Shown here one piece after another: positions 54,989-64,000 of a stretch of DNA of 64,000 nt; position 1 is the first letter of the stretch, and each line of letters begins with the position of its first letter. Made by a program: the position numbers and the translations under genes. The DNA is from Flavobacterium sp. MK4S-17 (GTDB lineage: Bacteria > Bacteroidota > Bacteroidia > Flavobacteriales > Flavobacteriaceae), in contig NZ_WWEP01000021.1 of the NCBI RefSeq assembly GCF_009848495.1, positions 1-64,000 of the forward strand. Direction: 5' to 3'. The notes below the pieces were generated by a model. That model was not told where the DNA came from. It saw only the letters and a program-made list of their open reading frames with translations, and ran no database searches.

Positions 54989-56263
54989 TTATTTGTTTGC
55001 GCTTACCTTCCAAACGGTATTGCCGCTGTCATCATTTACAAGTAAGGAGCCATCATTCATAACGGTAACGGCAACAGGGCGTCCATATACCTTTGCTTTT
55101 TTCTCATCTGCTATAAAGCCTGTAAGGAAGTCCTCTGGCTGCCCGCTTGGCTTTCCATTTTTAAAAGGCACAAATAGTACTTTATACCCGCTTAGCACTG
55201 AACGGTTCCATGAACCATGCTGGCCTACAAATGCACCGTTTTTATATTTTGCAGGAAATGCATCTTTATCGTAAAACGCAATACCGAGTGAGGCTGTATG
55301 GCTGCCCACGGGAACATCTGGCACTATAGCTTTTTTTACCAGGTCAGGGCGTTTGCCTTTCATCCTTGGATCTTCAATCTGCCCAAAGTAAGAATACGGC
55401 CAACCGTAAAATCCGCCTTCTTTTACACTGGTTATATAATCAGGTACTAAATTATCTCCCAGTTCATCACGTTCGTTAACTGCTGTCCAAAGTTCATTAT
55501 TTGCAGGGTTCCAGTCCATGCCTACCGGATTGCGCAGCCCGCTTGCATAAATGCGTTCTCCGCTTCCGTCAGGATTAATTTCAAGTATATTGGCACGGCG
55601 CACTTCTTCCTCCATGCCATGTTCTGCGTTATTACTTGCAGAGCCTACCGATATATAAATTTTAGAGCCATCGGCATTACTTATTAAGTTGCGCGTCCAG
55701 TGATTGTTATAACCGCCGGCCGGCAGGTCAACAATTTTTTCTCCTTTGCCCTCCAGTTTTAAGGTGTTATTTTTATAGGGGTAACGGTAAAGCCCATCGG
55801 TATTTGCTACATAAAAATAATTGTTTAACACAAGCATGCCGTAAGGCTGGTTTAAACCTTCCAGGAAAACATTACGGGTTTCAAATATTCCGTCATTATC
55901 CTTATCTCTGAAAACCGTAACCCTGTCGGCACTATTATGAGTGCCCGACTCTACTATAAAAACGTCATTGTTAGGAGCAATATAAGTGTTGCGAGGGTTT
56001 TTTAAATCGCCCGCAAATTTTGTAACGGTAAACCCCGCCGGGGCTTTTGGGGTACTGCCTTCCGGCCAGTCTTCCATACCGCTTCGTTTTGTTACTGATT
56101 CCGATGAGTAAGGTGCGGGTAATGTAATATCGCCTATAGCGGTTGTAACTGTTGTACTGCCCTGCTCTTTAGCCTGTTCTTTTTCTTCTTTAGTTACCTG
56201 CCCTTTGCAGGAACTTAAAAAAATAAGCCCCAAAAGCGCGAATGAAAGTGATGTTTTTTTCAT
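54989..56263 (-). CDS. PQQ-dependent sugar dehydrogenase (sorbosone dehydrogenase-like) lipoprotein
   Basis: A 424-aa lipoprotein (lipobox IFLSSC, Cys19) with the six-bladed propeller of soluble glucose/sorbosone dehydrogenases: GFTVTKFAGDLKNPRN, YGMLVLNNYFYVANTDGLYR, GGYNNHWTRNL, YASGLRNPVGMDWNPANNELW, GFYGWPYSYFG, HTASLGIAFYD and FVGQHGSWNRS. The His residues match the cofactor/Ca pocket region, but PQQ dependence is a family inference. The expected product is an extracytoplasmic oxidised sugar. Confidence 0.88.
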   Translation of the reverse strand: MKKTSLSFALLGLIFLSSCKGQVTKEEKEQAKEQGSTTVTTAIGDITLPAPYSSESVTKRSGMEDWPEGSTPKAPAGFTVTKFAGDLKNPRNTYIAPNNDVFIVESGTHNSADRVTVFRDKDNDGIFETRNVFLEGLNQPYGMLVLNNYFYVANTDGLYRYPYKNNTLKLEGKGEKIVDLPAGGYNNHWTRNLISNADGSKIYISVGSASNNAEHGMEEEVRRANILEINPDGSGERIYASGLRNPVGMDWNPANNELWTAVNERDELGDNLVPDYITSVKEGGFYGWPYSYFGQIEDPRMKGKRPDLVKKAIVPDVPVGSHTASLGIAFYDKDAFPAKYKNGAFVGQHGSWNRSVLSGYKVLFVPFKNGKPSGQPEDFLTGFIADEKKAKVYGRPVAVTVMNDGSLLVNDDSGNTVWKVSANK

Positions 56264-56417
56264 GTTTAAGGTTGTTTGAAAGTGGATTTCAGATGAACGA
56301 ATTTACTTATTTCAGCCTTTTATGCTGTAGTAAAGCCCTGAATATTAAATATATTTTAACATTCATAAAAATATTGCAAAATACTCAGGCTAATAAGGGC
56401 TGCTGTTTTGTAATTAG

Positions 56418-56425
56418 TATATTTG
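56418..56425 (+). promoter_or_regulatory. hpt -7 promoter element
   Basis: TATATTTG is an exact TAnnTTTG box, 26 bases before the hpt start. A TTTTG lies too close (7 nt) to be the usual partner. Confidence 0.45.
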
Positions 56426-56451
56426 CAGTTTATTATTAAAATTATTGAAAA

Positions 56452-56979
56452 GTGATACAGCTTCATGACAAGCATTTTGTACCTTTTATAAATGCGGTTC
56501 AAATTAACGAAGCCATAGCCCGTATGGCACGGCAGGTTGAAAATGATATGGGGGACGAAATACCGGTATTTATAGGTGTGCTTAATGGTGCTTTTATGGT
56601 AGTGTCTGATTTTGTGAAACAGTATAAAAAGCCCTGTGAGGTTAGTTTTGTAAAATTATCTTCTTACGAGGGCACTTCCACAACCAATAGTGTAAAACAG
56701 CTTATAGGCTTAAATGACAGCCTTAAGGGCCGTACCGTAGTAATTATAGAAGATATAATTGATACCGGAAATACAATTGTAGCCCTTAAGGAAATGTTTG
56801 ACGGTCAGGAAGTGAAACAGCTTAAAATAGCAACACTTTTCCTTAAGCCCGAAGCTTATAAAAAAGATATTAAGCTGGACTATGTGGGTTTTGAGATACC
56901 TAATAAATTTATAGTGGGCTATGGCCTTGATTATGACGGGCTGGGCCGTAACATACCTGAAATATACCAACTGCAATAA
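56452..56979 (+). CDS. hpt: Hypoxanthine phosphoribosyltransferase
   Basis: Purine salvage enzyme joining hypoxanthine or guanine with PRPP. The 175-aa protein starts with GTG at 56452. The PRPP motif is VVIIEDIIDTGNTIV (96-110); the flexible loop is KLSSYEGT, and VGFEIPNKFIVGYGLDYDG near the end is the purine-binding part. adk follows after 18 nt, a common pairing in flavobacteria. Confidence 0.95.
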   Translation: MIQLHDKHFVPFINAVQINEAIARMARQVENDMGDEIPVFIGVLNGAFMVVSDFVKQYKKPCEVSFVKLSSYEGTSTTNSVKQLIGLNDSLKGRTVVIIEDIIDTGNTIVALKEMFDGQEVKQLKIATLFLKPEAYKKDIKLDYVGFEIPNKFIVGYGLDYDGLGRNIPEIYQLQ

Positions 56980-56997
56980 TCAACTCAACTAAATACA

Positions 56998-57573
56998 ATG
57001 ATCAATATTGTGCTATTCGGCAAGCCGGGGGCAGGCAAAGGCACCCAGGCAGAATTTTTAAAAACCAAATACAACTTAACCCATATTTCCACAGGCGATG
57101 TGTTTCGTTATAATTTAAAAAATGACACGGAGCTTGGAAAACAGGCAAGGGCTTATATGGACAGGGGCGACCTTGTGCCTGATGAGCTTACAATTAAAAT
57201 GTTGCAGGATGAGGTTGAAAAACACCCTGATACAGCCGGTTTCCTTTTTGACGGCTTTCCGCGTACTATTGCGCAGGCACAGGCACTTGATGCCTTTTTA
57301 AAAAGCAAAGGCTGGCAGGTAACCGCCACAATAGCACTTGAGGCTGACGATGAAGTACTGGTACAGCGCCTTTTAGAACGTGGAAAAACAAGTGGACGTG
57401 CCGATGACCAAGATGAAACTCTTATAAGGAACCGTTACCAGGAGTACAATGAAAAAACAGCTCCGCTGATGGATTATTACCGGGCGCAGGATAAATTTTA
57501 TGCTGTTAACGGTATAGGCTCTATTGCCGAAATAACCGAAAGGCTAAGCCTGGTTATTGATAAGCTCAATTAA
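56998..57573 (+). CDS. adk: Adenylate kinase
   Basis: Balances AMP, ADP and ATP. The 191-aa short form has P-loop FGKPGAGKGTQAEF (6-19), STGDVFRYNLK, FDGFPRTIAQAQALD and GRADDQDETLIRNR, with no zinc-finger LID. It lies in a hpt-adk-CNNM gene string. Confidence 0.96.
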   Translation: MINIVLFGKPGAGKGTQAEFLKTKYNLTHISTGDVFRYNLKNDTELGKQARAYMDRGDLVPDELTIKMLQDEVEKHPDTAGFLFDGFPRTIAQAQALDAFLKSKGWQVTATIALEADDEVLVQRLLERGKTSGRADDQDETLIRNRYQEYNEKTAPLMDYYRAQDKFYAVNGIGSIAEITERLSLVIDKLN

Positions 57574-57584
57574 AACACAAGCAT

Positions 57585-58859
57585 TTGGAAATAGCTATAA
57601 TAGTTTTTTTGATATTACTGAACGGTATTTTCTCGATGTCGGAAATTGCGCTGATATCGGCACGAAAAAACCGTTTGGAAAATGCTGCAAAAAAGGGTAA
57701 TAAAAGCGCGCAGACCGCGCTTGACCTGGCCAATTCGCCAAACAAGTTCCTTTCTACCGTACAGATAGGTATTACACTTATAGGCATATTGACAGGTATT
57801 TATAGTGGTGATAAGGTAACCGATGATGTAGAGGCATTTTTTATCCAGTATGAAGCCCTGCGGCCTTATGCAGAAAATATTGCAGTGGGTGTAGTGGTGG
57901 TTATTCTGACTTTTTTCTCTTTGGTTTTAGGAGAATTACTGCCCAAAAGGGTGGGGCTTACCTATCCTGAAGGCATTGCCAAGACTGTAGCACTGCCCAT
58001 GAAATTCATATCGGTGGTAACTGCACCATTTATATGGCTTTTAACGGTTTCTACCGAATTCATGATGAAACTTTTAAGGATTCGCCCTACTGCTGACGGA
58101 AAGGTTACCGAAGAAGAAATAAAGGCAATAATCAAGGAAGGCACAGAAGGCGGTGAAGTGCAGGAAATTGAGCACGACATTATGGAGCGTGTGTTCCATA
58201 TTGGCGACAGGAAGGTTAATTCACTTATGACACACCGTAAATCAGTAGCCTACCTTACTTTCGGTTCTGATAAAAACCGCATACGAGAGATAATGCTGGA
58301 TGAGTTGCACTCGGTTTACCCGGTATGCGAGGATAATCTTGATGATGTGATTGGCGTGGTATTGCTGAAAGATATATTTGCCAATTATGAAAAAGAAAAA
58401 TTCAACCTTAAGGAAATAACCAAAGAGCCGGTTTACTTAATAGAGCATACCTCGGCTTATAAGGCACTTGAAATTTTTAAGGAAACCAAAGTACATTATG
58501 CATTTGTAACCGATGAATATGGAGTATTTCAGGGTATAATTACGCTTAATGATATTCTTGAGGCATTGGTAGGGGATGCGTCAGACTTTTACCACGATGA
58601 ATTCCAGCTTGTGGCTAACGCCGATGGTACCTGGACTGTAGATGGGCATTACCCGTTACATGATTTCCTTACTTATTTTGAGCTTGACGAACTGATTAGC
58701 GAATATGAGGTAACCACAGTGAGCGGGCTTATAATGACTGAACTCTCCTATATACCCAAAGAAGGGGAAAAGCTGGCATGGCATTTATATGAACTTCAGG
58801 TTTTAAAAATGGACGGGGTTAAAATTGAAAAGGTTTTAATCCGTTCAATAAAGGAATAA
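57585..58859 (+). CDS. CNNM/CorC-type transporter with CBS domains (hemolysin family)
   Basis: A 424-aa membrane protein: an N-terminal DUF21/CNNM domain with three or four hydrophobic segments (FLILLNGIFSMSEIALISARK, ILTFFSLVLGELLPKRVGL), then a CBS pair (MTHRKSVAYLTF; YAFVTDEYGVFQGIITLNDILEALVG) and a C-terminal CorC-HlyC domain (WTVDGHYPLHDF...SGLIM). The family is linked to Mg2+/Co2+ efflux; the hemolysin name is historical. TTG at 57585 is taken as start because it directly precedes the first helix; it follows adk by 11 nt. Confidence 0.92.
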   Translation: MEIAIIVFLILLNGIFSMSEIALISARKNRLENAAKKGNKSAQTALDLANSPNKFLSTVQIGITLIGILTGIYSGDKVTDDVEAFFIQYEALRPYAENIAVGVVVVILTFFSLVLGELLPKRVGLTYPEGIAKTVALPMKFISVVTAPFIWLLTVSTEFMMKLLRIRPTADGKVTEEEIKAIIKEGTEGGEVQEIEHDIMERVFHIGDRKVNSLMTHRKSVAYLTFGSDKNRIREIMLDELHSVYPVCEDNLDDVIGVVLLKDIFANYEKEKFNLKEITKEPVYLIEHTSAYKALEIFKETKVHYAFVTDEYGVFQGIITLNDILEALVGDASDFYHDEFQLVANADGTWTVDGHYPLHDFLTYFELDELISEYEVTTVSGLIMTELSYIPKEGEKLAWHLYELQVLKMDGVKIEKVLIRSIKE

Positions 58860-58914
58860 ATTGCTTAAAATAGAAAAAAAATTACTTTTTAGATTTTTAT
58901 TTAAAAATAAATAG

Positions 58915-58922
58915 TATGTTTG
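58915..58922 (+). promoter_or_regulatory. -7 promoter element of the small lipoprotein gene
   Basis: TATGTTTG is an exact TAnnTTTG box, 25 bases before the start codon at 58948. Only a T-rich tract stands at the -33 position. Confidence 0.45.
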
Positions 58923-58947
58923 CTGTATTAATTTAATTTAAAACAGC

Positions 58948-59589
58948 ATGAAAAAAATTTTATCTTTCGCAATAGCATGTCTGCTATTAACTGCCTGCTC
59001 AAAAGAACCGGGTTCTGTATCAGGTAACGTGTATTACAAGTATAATAATTTTGTGGGCAATAAGCCTGACTCCGGCGCAGAAATTAAAATGTACAGCCTT
59101 GCTGATGGCAATCAGGAGGTTACTTATGAAGCTACAACCGATGTTCAGGGTAATTATAAAATAGCAGATGTTGTTCCCGGTGATTACCTGGTTATTGTAA
59201 AATCTGAAAATACCACCGCTTTGGTGAGGGATATATTGATGCAGTTTAAAGAGAATTCTGAAGCTGTGAATACTATATTTGGTGTAGATTTAAAGGCAAT
59301 AGGCCTTACATTAATAAGTATGATGGAACTGGAAATGAAGATGGATGAGGCAATGGCCGATGCTAAAGAAAATATATCTAATGCTGATGTGTACCTGAAA
59401 GATTATTATAAGTATTCTGATGAATTAAAGGAAAAAGAAAAGAAACTGAAAGAATCAATACCAATGGAATTTCAGGAAAAGTTTGGGCTTAAGGGTTCTG
59501 TAGCACCTAAAATGGAAGTAAAAGTTATTACTGTTGAGGAAGCTAAAGATGCGCAAAGCAATATTGATTTCGGAGTTACATATAATTAA
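58948..59589 (+). CDS. Lipoprotein with a carboxypeptidase-regulatory-like (CarbopepD) domain
   Basis: A 213-aa lipoprotein (lipobox LLTAC, Cys17). Residues about 20-90 are a beta-sandwich of the carboxypeptidase-regulatory type: GSVSGNVYYKYNNF, TTDVQGNYKIADVVPGDYLVIV. The rest is charged and helical (ELKEKEKKLKES), probably a coiled coil, ending NIDFGVTYN. It has its own promoter element and terminator, so it is likely monocistronic. Function unknown. Confidence 0.8.
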   Translation: MKKILSFAIACLLLTACSKEPGSVSGNVYYKYNNFVGNKPDSGAEIKMYSLADGNQEVTYEATTDVQGNYKIADVVPGDYLVIVKSENTTALVRDILMQFKENSEAVNTIFGVDLKAIGLTLISMMELEMKMDEAMADAKENISNADVYLKDYYKYSDELKEKEKKLKESIPMEFQEKFGLKGSVAPKMEVKVITVEEAKDAQSNIDFGVTYN

Positions 59590-59617
59590 GGTATATCAAA
59601 AATTTTATAGTAAGTTT

Positions 59618-59646
59618 ACAGTGCCGTATAACGGCACTGTTTTTTT
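59618..59646 (+). terminator. Rho-independent terminator
   Basis: acagtgccgt (59618-59627) pairs with acggcactgt (59631-59640), followed by a run of Ts, 28 bases after the lipoprotein stop and before obgE. Confidence 0.9.
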
Positions 59647-59672
59647 ATAAATATTGATTAAAAAAGGAGATA

Positions 59673-60674
59673 ATGACAGAAGGGAACTTTGTAGATTATG
59701 TGAAGATTTATGTTGCCTCAGGTAAAGGAGGCAGGGGATCTACACATTTGCACAGGGAAAAATTTATTGAAAAGGGAGGGCCTGATGGTGGTGACGGAGG
59801 CCGTGGTGGGCACGTATATTTAGTGGGCAATAAAAACCTGTGGACATTGTTTCACCTTAAATTTGCAAGGCATATAAAAGCGGGGCATGGCGGCGATGGT
59901 GGCAGTTCCCGCAGTACAGGTGCTGATGGTGAGGATAAATACATAGAAGTACCGTTAGGTACCGTGGTGCGCGATAAAGAAACCAATGAAGTGCTTTTTG
60001 AAATTACCGAAGACGGCGAACAAAAAATTATAGCTAAAGGCGGCAAGGGCGGCCTGGGGAACTGGCATTTCAGGAGTTCTACCAACCAGACGCCGCGTTA
60101 TGCACAACCGGGGCTGCCGGGTGAGGAACTGGATATTATCCTTGAACTGAAAGTGCTTGCAGATGTAGGCCTTGTAGGCTTTCCCAATGCAGGTAAATCT
60201 ACCTTGCTGTCGGTTGTAACATCGGCAAAGCCAAAAATTGCAGATTATCCTTTTACTACCTTAAAACCTAACCTTGGTATTGTTGCTTACAGGGACTTCC
60301 AGTCGTTTGTTATTGCTGATATTCCCGGTATTATTGAGGGTGCTGCCGAGGGTAAGGGGCTTGGCCATTATTTCCTGAGGCATATTGAACGTAACTCAAC
60401 ACTGCTGTTTTTAATTCCGGCGGATGCCGAAGATATTAAGGAACAGTATGAAATACTTTTGGATGAGTTGCGCAGGTATAATCCTGAACTCCTGGATAAA
60501 GACAGGCTTGTGGCAATATCTAAAAGCGATATGCTTGATGCTGAGCTAAAGGCCGAAATGAAGCAGCAATTAGATAAGGATTTTGAAGGGATACCTTACC
60601 TGTTTATTTCCTCGGTTGCACAGCAGGGCTTAACTGAACTTAAGGATAAGCTTTGGCAAATGCTGAATAATTAA
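59673..60674 (+). CDS. obgE: GTPase ObgE
   Basis: Essential GTPase involved in 50S ribosome maturation and stress control. The 333-aa protein has the glycine-rich Obg fold ([34 protein letters not shown]) and the G domain with G1 GFPNAGKST (169-177), switch [18 protein letters not shown] and KSD (G4). There is no long C-terminal OCT domain. A clear aaggag ribosome site precedes the ATG. It overlaps the convergent LytTR regulator gene by 4 nt. Confidence 0.97.
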   Translation: MTEGNFVDYVKIYVASGKGGRGSTHLHREKFIEKGGPDGGDGGRGGHVYLVGNKNLWTLFHLKFARHIKAGHGGDGGSSRSTGADGEDKYIEVPLGTVVRDKETNEVLFEITEDGEQKIIAKGGKGGLGNWHFRSSTNQTPRYAQPGLPGEELDIILELKVLADVGLVGFPNAGKSTLLSVVTSAKPKIADYPFTTLKPNLGIVAYRDFQSFVIADIPGIIEGAAEGKGLGHYFLRHIERNSTLLFLIPADAEDIKEQYEILLDELRRYNPELLDKDRLVAISKSDMLDAELKAEMKQQLDKDFEGIPYLFISSVAQQGLTELKDKLWQMLNN

Positions 60675-61369
60675 TTGTCTGCTATTTTTTTAAAAAACGC
60701 TTCCTTATAGGTTTCGCCTACGGGCAATTCTTTCTCGTTTACAAAAACCGAAAAATTATCGGTTGTATCAATATGTTTTAATGCTACTATGTAAGAGCGG
60801 TGTATTTGTATAAAATCATTAGCAGGCAGCAAACCTGCAATATTTTTTAATGAACTGTGGGTTATTACCATGCCTTTTGCAGTATGCAGGCAAATGTAAT
60901 TTTGCAGGGCTTCTATATATAAAATATCACTGGTAAAAACTTTGGCAAACTTGTTTTTGCCATCCGTTTTTATAAAAAGATAGTTCTGTGTTTTATTTTC
61001 CTGTGGTTCCTGCACATTTTGCGGTGCAAGCTTTGAAACAGCTTTATAAAACCGCTCAAAAGATATTGGTTTCAGCAGGTAGTCAGCAGCATTAAGTTCA
61101 AAGCCTTCAAGGGCAAAGTCAGGATAGGCGGTTGTAAATATAATCTTAATCTTATCTGATAATATTTTAGAAAGCTGCAATCCTGTTAGCTGCGGCATCT
61201 GGATATCAAGAAACACAACATCAACAGGGTTGGTATTTAAATATTCAAGTGCCTTTAAGGAATCGTTGAAGGATGCTTTTTTATCCAGGTAGGAAACTTT
61301 TTCCACATGCTTTTCCAGCAGGCGTATAGCAGGCGGTTCATCATCAACTATTATACAGGTCAGTTTCAT
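60671..61369 (-). CDS. LytTR-family response regulator
   Basis: A 232-aa two-component regulator: receiver domain with acidic pocket IIVDDEPP (7-14), phospho-acceptor Asp55 ([10 protein letters not shown]) and the conserved Lys in YLLKPI; then a LytTR DNA-binding domain ([39 protein letters not shown]). It lies 4 nt downstream of its likely sensor kinase. Target genes are unknown. Confidence 0.94.
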   Translation of the reverse strand: MKLTCIIVDDEPPAIRLLEKHVEKVSYLDKKASFNDSLKALEYLNTNPVDVVFLDIQMPQLTGLQLSKILSDKIKIIFTTAYPDFALEGFELNAADYLLKPISFERFYKAVSKLAPQNVQEPQENKTQNYLFIKTDGKNKFAKVFTSDILYIEALQNYICLHTAKGMVITHSSLKNIAGLLPANDFIQIHRSYIVALKHIDTTDNFSVFVNEKELPVGETYKEAFFKKIADN

Positions 61370-61373
61370 ACTA

Positions 61374-62408
61374 TTATTTTAAAGGGATATTTAAATAAGT
61401 TATAAAGGTATCGTTTTTACTGTTCTTTTCCAGGATATAGTTATTCCCATAGGCAAAGTTTAGCCTGTCGGTAAGGTTTTTATAGCCTATTCCGGTTGAG
61501 TAATAGTTTTCTCCCTGCTGTACATGATTAAAGGTTGAAACTTCCAGCCTGTCATTAGTAATAGTTATGGTTATACTAGCTTTTTTATCAGGCCTGTTCA
61601 GTACACCATGTTTAAATACATTTTCTGTAAAATGTATCAGGACAGAAGGAAGTATGCTTTGGTGCGTGTAATTACCGTTAATGTTAAATTCCAGATACAT
61701 TTCATTTTCAAACCGGCGCTGTTGCAGGGCAATATAGTTTTTTATAAAATCAATATCATCTGAGAGCAACACCATTTCTTTATCATTTTCAGTTATAACA
61801 TATCGCAAAAGGTCAGATAAAACCAGTAAGTCGTCAGCAAGTTTTTCATCTTTTTCAACCAGTTCACTGTAAAAGGAATTGAGCGTATTGAAAAGGAAGT
61901 GCGGGCTTACCTGCGATTTTAAAAGCTGGAATTCGGCTTTTTTATTTTCAATCAGTAACTGTTGGGCGCGGCGGCGGTAATTGTAAAGCTGCCATATAAT
62001 ATACATACCCGCGCTTAATATTACTGACGGAAGACCGAAAAAGAAATTATCTTTAAGGTAATAGGCAAACAGGCGTGAAGTTTCAAAGTAATTATGTATT
62101 CCTGTTAGTTCATAAACAATTACTTCCTGCAGCACATAGCGCACACCTGCAAACAATACAAGGGAAAAAGGGATTGAGAGTACATAAAAACCAATCTTTT
62201 TTTGCAGCAGCCACGGGCATAACACATAAAAATTAAGCAGGTAAATAAGGAAAACAGCTAAAAGATGGGTAGTGCTTAGCAATATACTGTAAAAATCGGT
62301 AACAGATTGTATATCCTCACCTTTTATGCCTATATCCCACAGCGTAAATATTATGTAAGCAGCCAAAAATAGTAGTAAATGGTATTTAAAAGGAATTTTG
62401 CTGTCCAT
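61374..62408 (-). CDS. LytS/YehU-type sensor histidine kinase
   Basis: A 344-aa sensor with about four N-terminal membrane helices (LLLFLAAYIIFTLW, LLAVFLIYLLNFYVL and two more) and a HisKA_7TM-like kinase domain of the LytS class: QVSPHFLFNTLNSFYSEL with phospho-accepting His170, and an ATPase part with N box HFTENVFKHG and GIGYKNLTDRL. It has no recognisable periplasmic sensing domain. Pairs with the LytTR regulator next to it. Confidence 0.93.
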   Translation of the reverse strand: MDSKIPFKYHLLLFLAAYIIFTLWDIGIKGEDIQSVTDFYSILLSTTHLLAVFLIYLLNFYVLCPWLLQKKIGFYVLSIPFSLVLFAGVRYVLQEVIVYELTGIHNYFETSRLFAYYLKDNFFFGLPSVILSAGMYIIWQLYNYRRRAQQLLIENKKAEFQLLKSQVSPHFLFNTLNSFYSELVEKDEKLADDLLVLSDLLRYVITENDKEMVLLSDDIDFIKNYIALQQRRFENEMYLEFNINGNYTHQSILPSVLIHFTENVFKHGVLNRPDKKASITITITNDRLEVSTFNHVQQGENYYSTGIGYKNLTDRLNFAYGNNYILEKNSKNDTFITYLNIPLK

Positions 62409-62428
62409 GGTTATAAGTGTTTATCTTC

Positions 62429-62436
62429 CAAAAGTA
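62429..62436 (-). promoter_or_regulatory. -7 promoter element of the kinase-regulator operon
   Basis: The minus strand reads TACTTTTG, an exact TAnnTTTG box, 20 bases before the kinase start codon. The -33 partner is not clear. Confidence 0.5.
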
Positions 62437-62599
62437 CATTACACGTATAAATAAAAGCATGTAATTGTACGAACCTGTATTTTCTTTAGATGAAACCCCT
62501 GAAAATTTATACAAAAAATAACAGCCATCCATATGTACTGTTTAATAAAGCTGAATTGCTGTTTCATCAAAAGTTTTAAAAGGAGCTTAGCCGGCATTG

Positions 62600-62607
62600 T
62601 AGTTTTG
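62600..62607 (+). promoter_or_regulatory. -7 promoter element of the secreted-hydrolase pair
   Basis: TAGTTTTG is an exact TAnnTTTG box, 23 bases before the start at 62631. A TTTT stretch stands near the -33 position. Confidence 0.45.
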
Positions 62608-62630
62608 ATTAGAATTTAAAAATAATTACA

Positions 62631-63431
62631 ATGAAAAAAGCAGTATTATTATTTACACTTATAGGTGCACTTACCATTTCAGCACAGGAGAAAAAGAAAC
62701 AGATACTTGTAATAGGAACATTCCATTTTTCCAATCCGGGGCGCGATGTTACTAAAGTAAAAACTTTTAATGTAATGAGTGAAAGAAGCCAGCAGGAACT
62801 GGAAAACATCAGTAATAAAATTAAGGCTTTTGCACCGGATAAAATATTTGTGGAGTGGAACCATGAACAGCAGCCTGCGCTTGATGCGTACTACAAGCGG
62901 GATACCGATAGCCTGCTTAAAAAAAATACAAATGAAATTGTACAGTTGGCATTGCGCAGTGCTAAAAAGCTGAAGCATAAAACGCTGTATGCTATTGATT
63001 ATAATAATGCACTATTCCCTTATGACAGCCTTATTGAGGCGATGCAATATGCCGGGCAGCAGGAGATGATAGCTTTGGATGACATAAGAAGAAAAGAATA
63101 TGAAACAGGACAGAATAAAAAAATTACTTCTTATACCCTTACTGAATTGCTTCTTGACATTAATTCTCCAGAGGAGGATAATGAAAATTTAGGCTGGTAT
63201 ATAACATTTGCCAACAGGGGAGGCAATAAGGATAGTTTTGCAGGAGCCTACCTGGTTTCAGAATGGTACCGCAGGAATATTTATATGTATTCACAACTGC
63301 AAAAAATCACATCTGCTGAAGATGATAAGGTAATGGTACTGCTGGGTGCGGGGCATACGGCTTTATTAAGGGATTTAATAAGGCATGATGCCATTTTTGA
63401 AATTGTTGAACTAAAAGATATACTGAAATGA
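62631..63431 (+). CDS. DUF5694-like secreted protein (TraB/EreA-like fold)
   Basis: A 266-aa exported protein with signal peptide (MKKAVLLFTLIGALTISAQ). Motifs VIGTFHFSNPGRDV, KIFVEWNHEQQ and VLLGAGHTALLRDL are those of the DUF5694 group, distantly like the TraB/erythromycin-esterase families that place Glu and His residues in a metal or catalytic pocket. Activity is unknown. Its tga stop overlaps the atg of the following peptidase-like gene, so the two are translationally coupled. Confidence 0.8.
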   Translation: MKKAVLLFTLIGALTISAQEKKKQILVIGTFHFSNPGRDVTKVKTFNVMSERSQQELENISNKIKAFAPDKIFVEWNHEQQPALDAYYKRDTDSLLKKNTNEIVQLALRSAKKLKHKTLYAIDYNNALFPYDSLIEAMQYAGQQEMIALDDIRRKEYETGQNKKITSYTLTELLLDINSPEEDNENLGWYITFANRGGNKDSFAGAYLVSEWYRRNIYMYSQLQKITSAEDDKVMVLLGAGHTALLRDLIRHDAIFEIVELKDILK

Positions 63432-64000
63432 TACGCATTATAATTTTTATACTACTCACTTTTTTCGGGTATATCCAAAAAGCTTTTTCACAGGATACTC
63501 TAAAGTTAACAAAGCAGCAAATGATACAGGATATTGACCTGCTTGTGGATAGAGTGCATTATGCGCACATTAACTCTTATCATTACAGGAGCAGGGAAGA
63601 GTGGCAGGATTATATTGAAAATATGAAACAGGGACTGCCCGACACACTGGCACTTTTTGATTTTTGGAGAAAAACAGAGGAAATTTTTGTTTTTATGAAT
63701 GATGCCCACACACGAACATATCCATCGGCATATTACAGGGATTATATAAAGGCAGGGGGCATGTTTTTTCCACTGAATATTAAAAAGGCCGGCAGTAACT
63801 ATACTGTTTCAAAAGTATATGGTAATGATACTTTAATTAATAATAACCTTACCTACATAAAGTCTATTAATGATAAGCCTATTGATAGTGTGTTTGCCAT
63901 GATGAAATTACATTCAGGGAAAGAACTTGACGCATTGGACGACAGGTATGTTTCAGACTCCTTTATTTTTTATTTCTGGAAAACCTTTAATTGGCAGCCT
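63428..64000 (+). CDS. S41-peptidase-like secreted protein, cut by the window end
   Basis: The visible 191 residues start MIRIIIFILLLTFFGYIQKAFS (signal peptide) and continue QDIDLLVDRVHYAHINSYHY, FVFMNDAHTRTYPSA and FFPLNIKKAGSNY. This is the N-terminal part of the C-terminal-processing-peptidase (S41) group, in which NDAHT is a family marker. The catalytic Ser/Lys part lies outside the window, so activity cannot be judged. Overlaps the upstream gene by 4 nt. Confidence 0.75.
   Translation, partial: MIRIIIFILLTFFGYIQKAFSQDTLKLTKQQMIQDIDLLVDRVHYAHINSYHYRSREEWQDYIENMKQGLPDTLALFDFWRKTEEIFVFMNDAHTRTYPSAYYRDYIKAGGMFFPLNIKKAGSNYTVSKVYGNDTLINNNLTYIKSINDKPIDSVFAMMKLHSGKELDALDDRYVSDSFIFYFWKTFNWQP

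Overview
The window looks like a chromosomal segment of a Flavobacteriaceae bacterium, most likely Flavobacterium. The basis is the type IX secretion genes (gldJ, porU, porV), two proteins with T9SS type B sorting domains, flavobacterial promoters of the TTG-N17-23-TAnnTTTG type, many lipoproteins and secreted proteins, and a low-GC, house-keeping-rich gene order. It contains an accessory block (about 1-14.2 kb), a core block, a small AT-rich surface/glycan insertion (about 35.8-38.6 kb), and a second core block.

Region 1 (1-14.2 kb) starts with the 3' part of a tRNA-Val. Next comes about 1.3 kb of decayed DNA holding a frameshifted XRE-type regulator, a possible second regulator remnant and palindromes. 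A complete type II-C CRISPR-Cas system follows: tracrRNA (minus strand), a large 1548-aa Cas9, Cas1, Cas2, and an array of 39 repeats (38 complete 47-bp copies that read as identical, plus one truncated) with 38 spacers of 29-30 bp. The anti-repeat shows that crRNAs are read from the minus strand, opposite to the cas genes. In that orientation each repeat carries TTG-N19-TATCTTTA, one mismatch from a flavobacterial promoter, so each crRNA may have its own promoter. The upstream (crRNA-sense) end of the array is fused inside a broken gene copy. That copy is the last member of a minus-strand operon made of a lipoprotein with a zinc-metallopeptidase HExxH motif, four intact tandem paralogs of a roughly 150-aa secreted protein of unknown function, and the broken fifth copy. 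This operon is not a family I recognise. A secreted effector with a tandem set of protective or partner proteins is one hypothesis.

Region 2 (14.2-34.8 kb) is core: murF, gldJ, divergent porU-porV-cdd, the pyruvate dehydrogenase E1-alpha and E2 genes (no E1-beta), an M28 peptidase/SDR/SprT-like cluster, a mannose-1-phosphate guanylyltransferase, a giant T9SS-exported protein, and an MlaFE-like ABC transporter.

Region 3 (34.9-40.1 kb) holds two glycosyltransferases, a flippase, and a translationally coupled pair of secreted proteins (one fibre-like, one with a T9SS type B sorting domain) in strikingly AT-rich DNA.

Region 4 (40.1-64 kb) is again core: a FabH-like synthase, a truncated haemoglobin, gcvP, a UbiA-like membrane protein, an M3 peptidase, purE/purK, a GH130 enzyme with an MFS transporter, a TonB-dependent receptor, a sugar dehydrogenase lipoprotein, hpt-adk-CNNM transporter, obgE, a LytTR/LytS two-component pair, and two secreted hydrolase-like proteins, the last cut by the window end.
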